Below are positions 1-8,123 of a stretch of 64,000 nt of DNA, one piece after another (the stretch's first letter is position 1; the number at the start of each line of letters is the position of its first letter). The notes beneath the pieces are model-generated. The model did no database searches and was not told where the DNA came from. It was given only the letters and a program-made list of their open reading frames with translations. Made by a program: the position numbers and the translations under genes. This DNA is from Bifidobacterium breve (GTDB taxonomy: Bacteria > Actinomycetota > Actinomycetes > Nanopelagicales > Nanopelagicaceae), in assembly GCA_945885625.1 (NCBI GenBank), contig CAMCYS010000001.1, positions 248,001-312,000 on the forward strand. Reading direction: 5' to 3'.

Positions 1-45
1 CTTTTTAGCCGCGCGCTTACGCGGGTTTTTTGGCGCAATTGCCAT
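1..45 (-). CDS. N-terminal fragment of an unidentified basic protein (cut by window edge)
   Basis: The minus strand has an ATG at 43-45 preceded by an AGGAT-type ribosome binding site about 8 nt upstream. It reads MAIAPKNPRKRAAKK before running off the window. Only 15 residues are visible, all polar or basic, so no family can be assigned. It follows rodA on the same strand after a gap of about 200 nt. Genes for RNase E/G often lie near here in actinobacteria, but nothing in these residues proves that. Confidence 0.5.
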   Translation of the reverse strand, partial: MAIAPKNPRKRAAKK

Positions 46-251
46 GTGTTCAAATCCTAAATGCACTCATTGAGTGCGGGCCTGGCTTAAAAATCAATCT
101 CAGTACGCGGTTGCGTAGTCGTAGAAAACCTTTAAGCAAATCTCTGGTAGTTCGCACTTGACACTCTTTTTCGCGATACCTGATCGCGGGTGCGCGCTGA
201 ACTGTTGCCTAAGTATGGCAGATGGGGGCCGAAATCCAAATTAAGCGTGAA

Positions 252-1406
252 TTAGCCGCGCTGGCGAGCGTGAACGTTCTGCAGCAACCCAAATCCGATC
301 AAGGTCGCGAACATACTCGAACCGCCATATGACATAAATGGCAGCGGCACACCGGTCATCGGCATAAGCCCCAGAGTCATGCCAATATTTTCAAATGTCT
401 GGAAGGCAAACCAGGCTGTTACCCCGGTGCAGACGAGTCGCCCGTAAGGGTCGATTGCTCGTCGTGCGATTCCGAATGCGCGCATTAATAAAGTTAAGTA
501 GAGCAAAATAATAACGCTGCTGCCAAGGAAGCCTAGCTGTTCACCAGCTACCGTGAAAATAAAGTCGGTCTGTTGTTCGGGCACAAATCGACCATTTGTT
601 TGTGGGCCATTAAATAAACCGGTACCTATTAATCCGCCTGAACCAACGGTAATTCGAGCTTGTCGCAATTGGTATCCACTACCTTGAGTATCAGCATTTG
701 GATTTACAAAGGACTGCAGACGCTTAACTTGATACTCATTAATTACGCCAGACTGCACCGCACCGAAAACTCCGATGATGGCAACTAGTATCAAGGCAAC
801 CACCCAGCGGCCAGAAGCGCCAGAGGCCGCAATTATTGTGACAACTGAGCAGCTAATAATAAAAACAGTTCCCATATCCGGCTGCAGTAAAATTAATGAG
901 ACTGGAATAGCAGCAACAATCAGAGATTGAATTACATTTTTATTAGTAGGAATATCACTATCGTGACCGCGCTCGGAAAGAATCATGGACATACCGACGA
1001 TGATTGAAATTTTGGCTAATTCGGCGGGCTGAATTTGAAACCCACCAGGAAGTGCGATCCAGGCCTGTGCGCCATTTACTTCTGAACCCAGGCCCGGAAT
1101 CAAGACAAAGCCCAGGCCTAAAACACCTAGCACCCAAAATATTGGCGTATAGGCACGCAGCAATCGATAGTCAATTAGGGTCGTACCCCAAGCCAGTGCG
1201 CAACCAATTGCAATATTAATTACGTGGCGTTTTAAGTAATACTCTGGATCTAGCCCATTTGAGGCATACCAATCACGCGTTGCGGCATATACCAAGAGCG
1301 TTCCGATAAATAAAAGGGCAGCCACAGCGGCCGTAAGAATTGGGTCAAAACCAGCAAAAAATGAGCGATTCTTATAATAATTAAAACGTGGAGTAACCAG
1401 ACTCAT
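252..1406 (-). CDS. rodA: RodA, SEDS-family peptidoglycan glycosyltransferase
   Basis: Integral membrane SEDS polymerase that extends glycan strands from lipid II during lateral wall growth, working with its partner class B PBP. The 384-residue length and about ten hydrophobic segments fit the family, and the C-terminal signature PFMSYGGSSM is visible. Its ATG overlaps the stop codon of the PBP2 gene by one base (TAATG), so the pair is translationally coupled, which is the usual RodA-PBP2 arrangement. It is the last gene of the mre cluster. Placement beside mreBCD argues for RodA rather than FtsW. Confidence 0.95.
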   Translation of the reverse strand: MSLVTPRFNYYKNRSFFAGFDPILTAAVAALLFIGTLLVYAATRDWYASNGLDPEYYLKRHVINIAIGCALAWGTTLIDYRLLRAYTPIFWVLGVLGLGFVLIPGLGSEVNGAQAWIALPGGFQIQPAELAKISIIVGMSMILSERGHDSDIPTNKNVIQSLIVAAIPVSLILLQPDMGTVFIISCSVVTIIAASGASGRWVVALILVAIIGVFGAVQSGVINEYQVKRLQSFVNPNADTQGSGYQLRQARITVGSGGLIGTGLFNGPQTNGRFVPEQQTDFIFTVAGEQLGFLGSSVIILLYLTLLMRAFGIARRAIDPYGRLVCTGVTAWFAFQTFENIGMTLGLMPMTGVPLPFMSYGGSSMFATLIGFGLLQNVHARQRG

Positions 1407-3499
1407 TACTTGCCTCCATTCGTTTTAACTTTGGTAGCAGGTGAAATCTTAGGCAAAGTTGTTGGTAAACCATCTGGAAAGAGCACATTTTCTGGGACAA
1501 TTTTATTATTTACTACTCCGAAAATAGTTTCATAGATCTTACGAACACCCACTCCAGAGTTAGGTGAACCAAAACCACCTTGACTCAACATCATCACTAC
1601 TGCGTATTGTGGATTGTTACTTGGTGCATAGGAAGCAAACCAAGAGGTGTTGTCCTTCAGGGAGCCATCTGGATTTCGTCCGAATACTTCACCGGTGCCA
1701 GTCTTCCCACTAACCGGTACTGGGAATCCGGCAAAAGTACGAGCGCCAGTACCGGTAAGTATTACTTCACGAAGTGATTCTTTTAGGAACTTGATAGTCT
1801 TTCTATCTGCCGCAATGGTTCCAGTCTTAACCGGATCGATTGTCTTTATTACGGTACCATCAGTTTTTACAATTGCGCGTCCAACAGTTGGTTTCCATAG
1901 TGTTCCACCGTTAGCAATTGCGGCATACATCTGCGTCAATTTAAGTGGAGTAACTAAAGTGTCGCCTTGGCCGATGGAAAAGTTAACGGCATCGCCCGCA
2001 CGTACTTTGTCGCCATCAAGGCAATTCTCTTTGGCTAGTAATAATAAGAATTGAGTCTGTTGTGACTTGGCGGCTTTCTCGCGATAGTTACAGTAAAAAT
2101 CTTTATTGGCCTCATGCCAATTTTTCTTCCACTCTCTATCCGGTAACCGGCCAGCTGCTTCAGAAGGCAGATCTATGCCAGTTTTAGTATTGATTTGAAA
2201 ACCCGCGGCGGCCTTAAAGAAGTAATCTTTCGGGTTTTTGATCGGAGATAAGCCACCATCGCGTAGCCATTCATCAAATGAGATTTGGTACCAAACGGTG
2301 TCACAAGAGACTGCCATCAATTGCTTAATTGACGCAGTGCCTTGGGCTTTACTCTCGAAGTTATTAAATGTGCGAGTTCCTACTTTTACATTAGCTGGGC
2401 AAGCATAAGATTTTTTTAAGTCATAGCCAGCATTGGCTGCTGCGATTATAGAAACTACCTTAAACGTGGAAGCTGGCGCAAAACGACCTTGAGTTGGTCT
2501 AGACAGAGCTGGCACACCATTTTCTTCACTAAAGAGCGCTTCTGCTTGCTTAACTGTTAATCCTTTTTCCCACATATTTGGGTTATAAGTTGGATATGAA
2601 GCCATAGCGATAACGCGACCCGTTTTAACATCCATGACAACAGCTGCGCCAGAATCGGCGCGATATCCGCTGGCTCGAGAGCGAGCAACTGCATCAGCTA
2701 GTGCACTCTCTGCCGCCGCCTGCACTCGAACATCAAGGCTAGTTACTAAATGATCACCAGGAATGGAATTTGTATTCTGCCCTTCACTGGTAATTGCTTC
2801 TTTACGGTCAACAATGACTGTTCTAATTCCAGGAATGCCACGTAAATAGGAGTCGTATTGAATCTCTAAGCCGCTCTTGCCAATCGATTCACTTCGATAA
2901 TAGGTCTTACCATTTACGCCAGCCAAATCTGCATCAGTTAACGGCCCCAAATAACCTAAAATATGTGCAGCATTTACACCAACAGTGCCTGGGTAATTTC
3001 GGATGGCAATTGGCGTCGCACCAACTCCTGGAAATTCATCAGGTCGCTCGACAACTTGAAGCGCAACATTGGTGCTCGCCTCTTTAGTAATTGGAATCGG
3101 TTGATAACGAGTGCCTGTCCAGCAACCAGAACGACTACCAACTTCTAGTTCACCACATAATCTAGTTTTGCGATAAACATCTTCGTACTGCAACTTTAAA
3201 AGCTTTGCCAATTTTTTGAGAACTGCCTGACCTTTGTCCGGCTGCTTATCGAGAGCCAAACGATCAATAGTTACCGCCAAACCAGTGCGGTTAAGGGCTA
3301 ATGGCACACCAGATGAATCAACGATCAATCCACGAGTTGCCGGATATACCGTGTCACGACTCTGAATACTAAGTGCTGCATCGCGGTATTTTGGCCCAGC
3401 TGCAACCTGTAGATAGAAAAGACGACCGAATAACGCCATCAATAAAGAGACTATCAAAATTTGTATTACGAGCATGCTAAGGCGAGTGCGTTGATTCAT
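1406..3499 (-). CDS. mrdA: Penicillin-binding protein 2 (class B PBP, peptidoglycan transpeptidase)
   Basis: Membrane-anchored DD-transpeptidase of the elongation complex. An N-terminal anchor helix (about residues 8-28) is followed by a PBP dimerisation domain and a transpeptidase domain. The SxxK active-site motif appears in PASTFKVV, SxN-type in AVSCDTVW and KTG in SGKTGTGEV. The 697-residue length is typical. The start overlaps the end of mreD by 4 nt and the stop overlaps rodA by 1 nt, so mreD-mrdA-rodA are coupled. The C-terminus ends in a short Lys/Thr-rich tail. No key motif is missing. Confidence 0.95.
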   Translation of the reverse strand: MNQRTRLSMLVIQILIVSLLMALFGRLFYLQVAAGPKYRDAALSIQSRDTVYPATRGLIVDSSGVPLALNRTGLAVTIDRLALDKQPDKGQAVLKKLAKLLKLQYEDVYRKTRLCGELEVGSRSGCWTGTRYQPIPITKEASTNVALQVVERPDEFPGVGATPIAIRNYPGTVGVNAAHILGYLGPLTDADLAGVNGKTYYRSESIGKSGLEIQYDSYLRGIPGIRTVIVDRKEAITSEGQNTNSIPGDHLVTSLDVRVQAAAESALADAVARSRASGYRADSGAAVVMDVKTGRVIAMASYPTYNPNMWEKGLTVKQAEALFSEENGVPALSRPTQGRFAPASTFKVVSIIAAANAGYDLKKSYACPANVKVGTRTFNNFESKAQGTASIKQLMAVSCDTVWYQISFDEWLRDGGLSPIKNPKDYFFKAAAGFQINTKTGIDLPSEAAGRLPDREWKKNWHEANKDFYCNYREKAAKSQQTQFLLLLAKENCLDGDKVRAGDAVNFSIGQGDTLVTPLKLTQMYAAIANGGTLWKPTVGRAIVKTDGTVIKTIDPVKTGTIAADRKTIKFLKESLREVILTGTGARTFAGFPVPVSGKTGTGEVFGRNPDGSLKDNTSWFASYAPSNNPQYAVVMMLSQGGFGSPNSGVGVRKIYETIFGVVNNKIVPENVLFPDGLPTTLPKISPATKVKTNGGK

Positions 3500-4017
3500 A
3501 TCCGCATCCGACTATCAAAAGCTAGATCGTGTAACCAAGCCACCGATGGCAACATTAATGGCGTAACCACTAGCGTCCAGAAACCGCTGCCAACTATCGT
3601 GATTGCTGATTGTGCAAAACTAGTAGCACTATTGCCTAGCAAAAACCCGGTAATTAAATATGAAACTAAAACAATTACTTGAGCCAGGGTTACTATCAGA
3701 ATTACACTTAATGGATTGCCTCGCAAATTCTCATCACCATAAGAGAAGAAAGCAATTGCATAACTCATCAACACTAAAATCAATGTCCAGTGTCCTAGTG
3801 GCCCACTAGTACTTGGAGATAAATCAAGCAAGATGCCTGCGCCGAATCCAACAGCTGCAGCGACTTCAGGCGTACTCAGAGCGGCCCAAAGTAAGGTGAG
3901 AATCAAAAAGATTGAGAACCCACCAGCCGGAAAATTCAACTGACTAACTACAGCTTCTTGGATGATAAAGAAAAATGTAAAGATCGTTCCCGTTAATCCA
4001 AATCGTCTTAACAACAT
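3496..4017 (-). CDS. mreD: Rod shape-determining protein MreD
   Basis: Small multi-spanning membrane protein (173 residues, about five hydrophobic helices) of the Mre elongation complex. Sequence conservation in this family is low, so the call rests on size, hydrophobicity pattern and position: it lies between mreC (6 nt gap) and mrdA (4 nt overlap) on the same strand. Its role is to link MreC and the cytoplasmic MreB filament to the RodA-PBP2 synthase. Confidence 0.88.
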   Translation of the reverse strand: MLLRRFGLTGTIFTFFFIIQEAVVSQLNFPAGGFSIFLILTLLWAALSTPEVAAAVGFGAGILLDLSPSTSGPLGHWTLILVLMSYAIAFFSYGDENLRGNPLSVILIVTLAQVIVLVSYLITGFLLGNSATSFAQSAITIVGSGFWTLVVTPLMLPSVAWLHDLAFDSRMRI

Positions 4018-4023
4018 TTTAAA

Positions 4024-4956
4024 TCAATTACCTGAAGGAGAGGCAGAAGGTGATGGTGTTACAAATACAGTTACCGTAGGAATCGGCGTCGGAACTGGCT
4101 TGATAGGTGTTAATGCATCACGCGGATCAGTTTTTGGCGCTCTAACAACAACTGAAACCACGCCAAGTGAACCGAAGTTCGCAAAGTATTTAACAGTTGC
4201 GCTTTGCGTTACTGCACCCGCTGCATTTGAAACTGAGGTAACTCGGCCAACTGGAACGCCAGGCACGAATGGTTGGGCATTAACGCTGCCGCGGGCGAGC
4301 AAAATATCGCCAACTTTGATTGTCGTTTGATTGTCCAATAGCTGCAAATTCGCGGTGATTGAGCCTAATCCAGCCAAAATTCCGATCTGTTGCGAACCGG
4401 CTATACGGACACCGACTTTAAAAGCTGGGTCGGTGGCAAGCATCACGATCGCGGAATTCGCCAATACTTCTTTGACAACACCGACTAAACCATCGCCAGA
4501 AATAACGGTCATATTCTTCTTGATTCCGTTACGACTTCCAGCATCTATTGTGATGGTGCGGGTAAAAGCCAAACTCGAACCTTGCGCAATAACTTTTGCG
4601 CTGACAATTTTGAATCCCGCAGTACCGGCTAGATCAAGAATTGATTTGAGTTGCTCAATCTCGCCATCTTGGTTCTTGCGTAAAATTAATTGCTCGCGCA
4701 ATTTTTGATTCTGTTTGCGCAAATCTTCAATTTGGTTTCGAGTTCGCCCAAGATTCGTGATGTCATTTACAAAATTCTTCACTGGTGTAAGTACTACGTT
4801 TCCGGCGCGCTGAAATGGTGACAGCACCGTTTGTGTCCCACTGCGTAGCCCATCAAGTACATTCACGCCACGCAGATCTAGGGTGATAAGAAATAGCGAA
4901 GAGACAATCAGAATTACTAAGAGCAGACGACCGCGGTTCTCGCCGCCGTTACGCAT
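4024..4956 (-). CDS. mreC: Rod shape-determining protein MreC
   Basis: Bitopic scaffold protein of the elongasome. One N-terminal transmembrane segment (about residues 9-26) is followed by a coiled-coil stretch (about residues 68-105, rich in K/E/Q/L) and the beta-rich MreC domain with the motif VISGDGLVGVV. The C-terminal about 35 residues form a Pro/Ser/Thr-rich extracytoplasmic tail, common in actinobacterial MreC. At 310 residues it is full length. It sits 10 nt downstream of mreB and 6 nt upstream of mreD in one operon. Confidence 0.95.
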   Translation of the reverse strand: MRNGGENRGRLLLVILIVSSLFLITLDLRGVNVLDGLRSGTQTVLSPFQRAGNVVLTPVKNFVNDITNLGRTRNQIEDLRKQNQKLREQLILRKNQDGEIEQLKSILDLAGTAGFKIVSAKVIAQGSSLAFTRTITIDAGSRNGIKKNMTVISGDGLVGVVKEVLANSAIVMLATDPAFKVGVRIAGSQQIGILAGLGSITANLQLLDNQTTIKVGDILLARGSVNAQPFVPGVPVGRVTSVSNAAGAVTQSATVKYFANFGSLGVVSVVVRAPKTDPRDALTPIKPVPTPIPTVTVFVTPSPSASPSGN

Positions 4957-4966
4957 CTAAAGATTC

Positions 4967-5998
4967 CTATCGACGTGGCTCGGAGATCAAGACCTTTTCT
5001 AGGGCCTCAAACTCTTCGATGCACTTTCCAGAACCTTCAGCAACTGCATCAAGTGGACGCTCGGCAATATGAATTGGCATGCCAGTCTCTTTGCGCAAAC
5101 GCTCATCGAGCCCCTTCAGTAACGCGCCGCCACCAGTAAGCACAATGCCACGATCCATCAAGTCACTTGAAAGTTCAGGCGGACACTTATCAAGTGTGCT
5201 CTTAACTGCGTTAACGATTGCATTTACTGGCTCTTCAAGTGCTTTACGTATTTCAGCAGCTGAAACCACAATTGTCTTTGGTAGACCAGTTGCTAAATCG
5301 CGACCACGAATTTCAGCATCTGGCTCACCTGGAAGTGGGTAAGCAGAACCAATTGCCATTTTGATTTCTTCAGCTGTGCGCTCGCCTAGCAAGAGTGAAA
5401 ATTCCTTCTTAACCCAAGTAATAATGGCTTGATCTAGCTCGTCGCCACCTACGCGGATAGATAGGGCAACCACGATGCCACCGAGAGAAATAACGGCCAC
5501 CTCAGTAGTTCCGCCACCAATATCGACAACCATGTTTCCGGTTGGTTCGTGAATTGGCAGACCTGCACCGATTGCTGCAGCCATTGGTTCTTCAATGATG
5601 TAAACCTTGCGCGCACCGGCTGCGTAACCAGCATCTTTAACTGCGCGTTGTTCAACACCAGTAATGCCTGATGGCACGCAAACCACGATACGCGGCTTAG
5701 CTAAGAAACGACGACGGTGAACTTTTTGAATGAAGTAACGCAACATGCGTTCGGTTGTGTCAAAGTCAGCGATGACACCATCTTTTAGTGGACGGATTGC
5801 CACGATATTGCTAGGGGTACGACCAATCATCTTCTTGGCTTCAAGACCAACCGCTAAAATTCCACCAGTATCTTGGTTAACTGCAACCACACTTGGCTCA
5901 TTAAGCACAATACCGCGCCCACGCACATACACCAAGGTATTTGCAGTACCTAGGTCAACTGCCATATCGCGACCGATAAACGACATTCGATTAGCCAT
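4967..5998 (-). CDS. mreB: Rod shape-determining protein MreB (actin-like ATPase)
   Basis: Bacterial actin homologue that forms membrane-associated filaments and orients lateral wall synthesis. The phosphate-binding motif [15 protein letters not shown] is near residue 16, the second phosphate loop [17 protein letters not shown] near residue 160, and the adenosine motif [10 protein letters not shown] near residue 288. Length (343) is standard. Only 2 nt separate it from the upstream ndk gene. An intact mreBCD-mrdA-rodA set implies a rod or short-rod cell with lateral wall growth, which not all actinobacteria have. Confidence 0.97.
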   Translation of the reverse strand: MANRMSFIGRDMAVDLGTANTLVYVRGRGIVLNEPSVVAVNQDTGGILAVGLEAKKMIGRTPSNIVAIRPLKDGVIADFDTTERMLRYFIQKVHRRRFLAKPRIVVCVPSGITGVEQRAVKDAGYAAGARKVYIIEEPMAAAIGAGLPIHEPTGNMVVDIGGGTTEVAVISLGGIVVALSIRVGGDELDQAIITWVKKEFSLLLGERTAEEIKMAIGSAYPLPGEPDAEIRGRDLATGLPKTIVVSAAEIRKALEEPVNAIVNAVKSTLDKCPPELSSDLMDRGIVLTGGGALLKGLDERLRKETGMPIHIAERPLDAVAEGSGKCIEEFEALEKVLISEPRR

Positions 5999-6000
5999 CT

Positions 6001-6429
6001 TTACTTCCCCCCGTTACCAAAGAAAATATTAATTTCGCGCGCAGCTGATTCAGGTGAATCAGATCCGTGCACAATATTTTGGACAACTTTTGTTCCGGCA
6101 TCGCGCGCTAAGTCACCGCGAATTGTTCCGGGTGCAGCAACTGTTGGATCAGTTACACCAGCAAGTGAACGGAAACCTTCGATGACGCGATTACCTTCGG
6201 CAACCATTGCAACGATTGGACCAGATAACATAAATTCAAGAAGTGGTTCAAAAAATGGTTTCCCTTGATGTTCGGCATAGTGCGCTTCAAGAAGTGCGCG
6301 ATCTGCTTGCAACATTTTTAGCGCAGTAATTTGATAGCCCTTAGCTTCGATGCGCGAAATTACCTCGCCAACTAAGGCGCGACGTACACCGTCGGGCTTG
6401 ACCAGGATCAGAGTTTTTTCGATGCTCAC
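6001..6429 (-). CDS. ndk: Nucleoside diphosphate kinase
   Basis: Transfers the gamma-phosphate of ATP to NDPs through a phosphohistidine to balance the NTP and dNTP pools. The 142-residue protein starts [17 protein letters not shown], a classic Ndk N-terminus, and carries the active-site histidine in [12 protein letters not shown] near residue 117. It lies directly upstream of mreB (2 nt) and 12 nt after the DUF4233 gene, in the long valS-to-rodA run. The folC-DUF4233-ndk neighbourhood is widespread in actinobacteria. Confidence 0.97.
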   Translation of the reverse strand: MSIEKTLILVKPDGVRRALVGEVISRIEAKGYQITALKMLQADRALLEAHYAEHQGKPFFEPLLEFMLSGPIVAMVAEGNRVIEGFRSLAGVTDPTVAAPGTIRGDLARDAGTKVVQNIVHGSDSPESAAREINIFFGNGGK

Positions 6430-6441
6430 GGGGTGAGTCTA

Positions 6442-6777
6442 TTAGGCATCTGGAGCTCGCGAAGCCAGCAAAGCAGCCCGGGCCGCTTCGCCCTTACGGC
6501 CGACCAAAATCGCCGCAATCCATAACCCCGCAAAAATCAGGCCAATTATCAGGAAGGAATTGACCACTAAGCCAAATCCGAGCATGGCTGCCTGCAGAAC
6601 CCAGCCGAGTACCCAGCCAACTCTGCGCTTGAGTAATCCTGGGGCCAAAAGTAGGCAAATCGCAACTACAGCTCCGTAAATGATCGGAGCCCCACTTACT
6701 TCTTTCATGGCGATTAAAAGCGCAAACCCGATTGAAAAAGATTCCATAACCAAAACTGCCGAAGCCAATACGCGCAT
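6442..6777 (-). CDS. DUF4233-family small membrane protein
   Basis: A 111-residue protein with about four hydrophobic helices, starting MRVLASAVLVMESFSIGF. This matches the DUF4233 family, which actinobacteria encode between folC and ndk. Its start overlaps the folC stop by one base. Molecular function is unknown for the whole family; the conserved position suggests co-expression with folate/nucleotide genes but proves nothing about activity. The competing overlapping ORF at 6494-6820 is a frame shadow. Confidence 0.85.
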   Translation of the reverse strand: MRVLASAVLVMESFSIGFALLIAMKEVSGAPIIYGAVVAICLLLAPGLLKRRVGWVLGWVLQAAMLGFGLVVNSFLIIGLIFAGLWIAAILVGRKGEAARAALLASRAPDA

Positions 6778-8123
6778 TATTTTTTATACTTTCCGTTAAT
6801 GATGGCGCGTGATTCGCCAACAGTTATTACTGAACCAGTTATCAAGACACCAACTGACTCATCACTAAGTGGCCGCTTAGCATCTTTAATTGCTTGATCA
6901 ATTGCGGCGCTTAAAGATTCGATCGCAGTGACTCGATCCTTGCCGAATATCTCATTGGCTAATTTTTCTAAGGCAGAGAGCTTCATCGCACGTGGTGATG
7001 AATTAGTAGTAACAATAATTTCATTCATAATTGGTTCTAGTTCAAGCAAAATTCCACGAACATCTTTATCGCCAAATGAAGCCACCACACCAATTACTTC
7101 ATCGAAAGTAAACTCATTTGAAATTGTCTCTGCCAAAGCTTTTGCGCCATGCGGATTATGCGCTGCATCAAGCAGAATCGTGGGGTCGCGATGTACTACT
7201 TCGCAACGTCCAGGTGAAGTAACGGCGGCAAACCCAGCGCGAACTGCATCATGATCTAGCGCTGTATCGCCAAAGAATGCCTCAACTGCTACTAGCGCCG
7301 TTGCGGCATTAGCTGCCTGATGTTTCCCGTGGAGTGGCAAGAAAATGTCATCGAATGGCTCATTTAGACCGCTTACTGAGATTAATTGACCACCAACAGC
7401 GACTGCTCGGCTAGTTAATGAGTATTCGACGCCTTCGCGAGCCACCTCGATGCCAACTTCAGCAGCCCTGCGCAGGAGTTCAATTGCCGCTTCAGGCTCT
7501 TGCTGAGCAAGCACGCCAAACCCACCTGGTTTTAAGATTCCGCCCTTAGTTTTTGCAATCTCGGTGAGGGTATTTCCAAGATATTCCATGTGATCGAGCC
7601 CAATTGGCGTAATTACTGAAACGCCAGCTTGAACCACATTGGTGGCATCCCATTCGCCACCCATACCCACTTCGATTACACCAACATCAATTGGATGTTC
7701 GGCAAATGCCGTGAAGGCAAGCGCAGTAATTGCTTCAAAGAATGAAATCGGATTCTCAAACTTGCTATCCATCAATTCCAGATATGGTGAAATGTCGTTG
7801 TAGGAGAAAATTAGTTCGGCTGCATTAATTGGCTCACCGTTAATGCTGATTCGCTCTAAATAGCTCTCTAGATGGGGGCTAGTAAAGCGACCGGTACGTA
7901 GACCCATCTCGAATAACAATGAATCAATCATTCGCGAAGTACTGGTCTTGCCGTTTGTGCCACCAACATGAACTGTTGGATACGTTAATTGTGGCGAACC
8001 GAGAATATCGGTCAGCGCTGAAATTCTTTCTAACGTTGGCGCAATTCGAGTTTCTGGCCAGCGCGCAAGCAACGCTGCTTCGATCGCATCAATGCGAGCC
8101 TTCTCTTCAGGTGTCATGCTCAT
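6777..8123 (-). CDS. folC: Bifunctional folylpolyglutamate synthase / dihydrofolate synthase
   Basis: Mur-ligase-like ATP-dependent enzyme that adds glutamate to dihydropteroate and to folates, giving and retaining polyglutamylated folate in the cytoplasm. The ATP-binding P-loop VGGTNGKTSTSRMI is near residue 50, the second conserved segment GVIEVGMGGEWDATN near residue 150 and the C-terminal domain motif LLDAAHNPHGA near residue 315. The 448-residue length is typical. It overlaps valS upstream (ATGA-type) and DUF4233 downstream, so these are translationally coupled. Confidence 0.95.
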   Translation of the reverse strand: MSMTPEEKARIDAIEAALLARWPETRIAPTLERISALTDILGSPQLTYPTVHVGGTNGKTSTSRMIDSLLFEMGLRTGRFTSPHLESYLERISINGEPINAAELIFSYNDISPYLELMDSKFENPISFFEAITALAFTAFAEHPIDVGVIEVGMGGEWDATNVVQAGVSVITPIGLDHMEYLGNTLTEIAKTKGGILKPGGFGVLAQQEPEAAIELLRRAAEVGIEVAREGVEYSLTSRAVAVGGQLISVSGLNEPFDDIFLPLHGKHQAANAATALVAVEAFFGDTALDHDAVRAGFAAVTSPGRCEVVHRDPTILLDAAHNPHGAKALAETISNEFTFDEVIGVVASFGDKDVRGILLELEPIMNEIIVTTNSSPRAMKLSALEKLANEIFGKDRVTAIESLSAAIDQAIKDAKRPLSDESVGVLITGSVITVGESRAIINGKYKK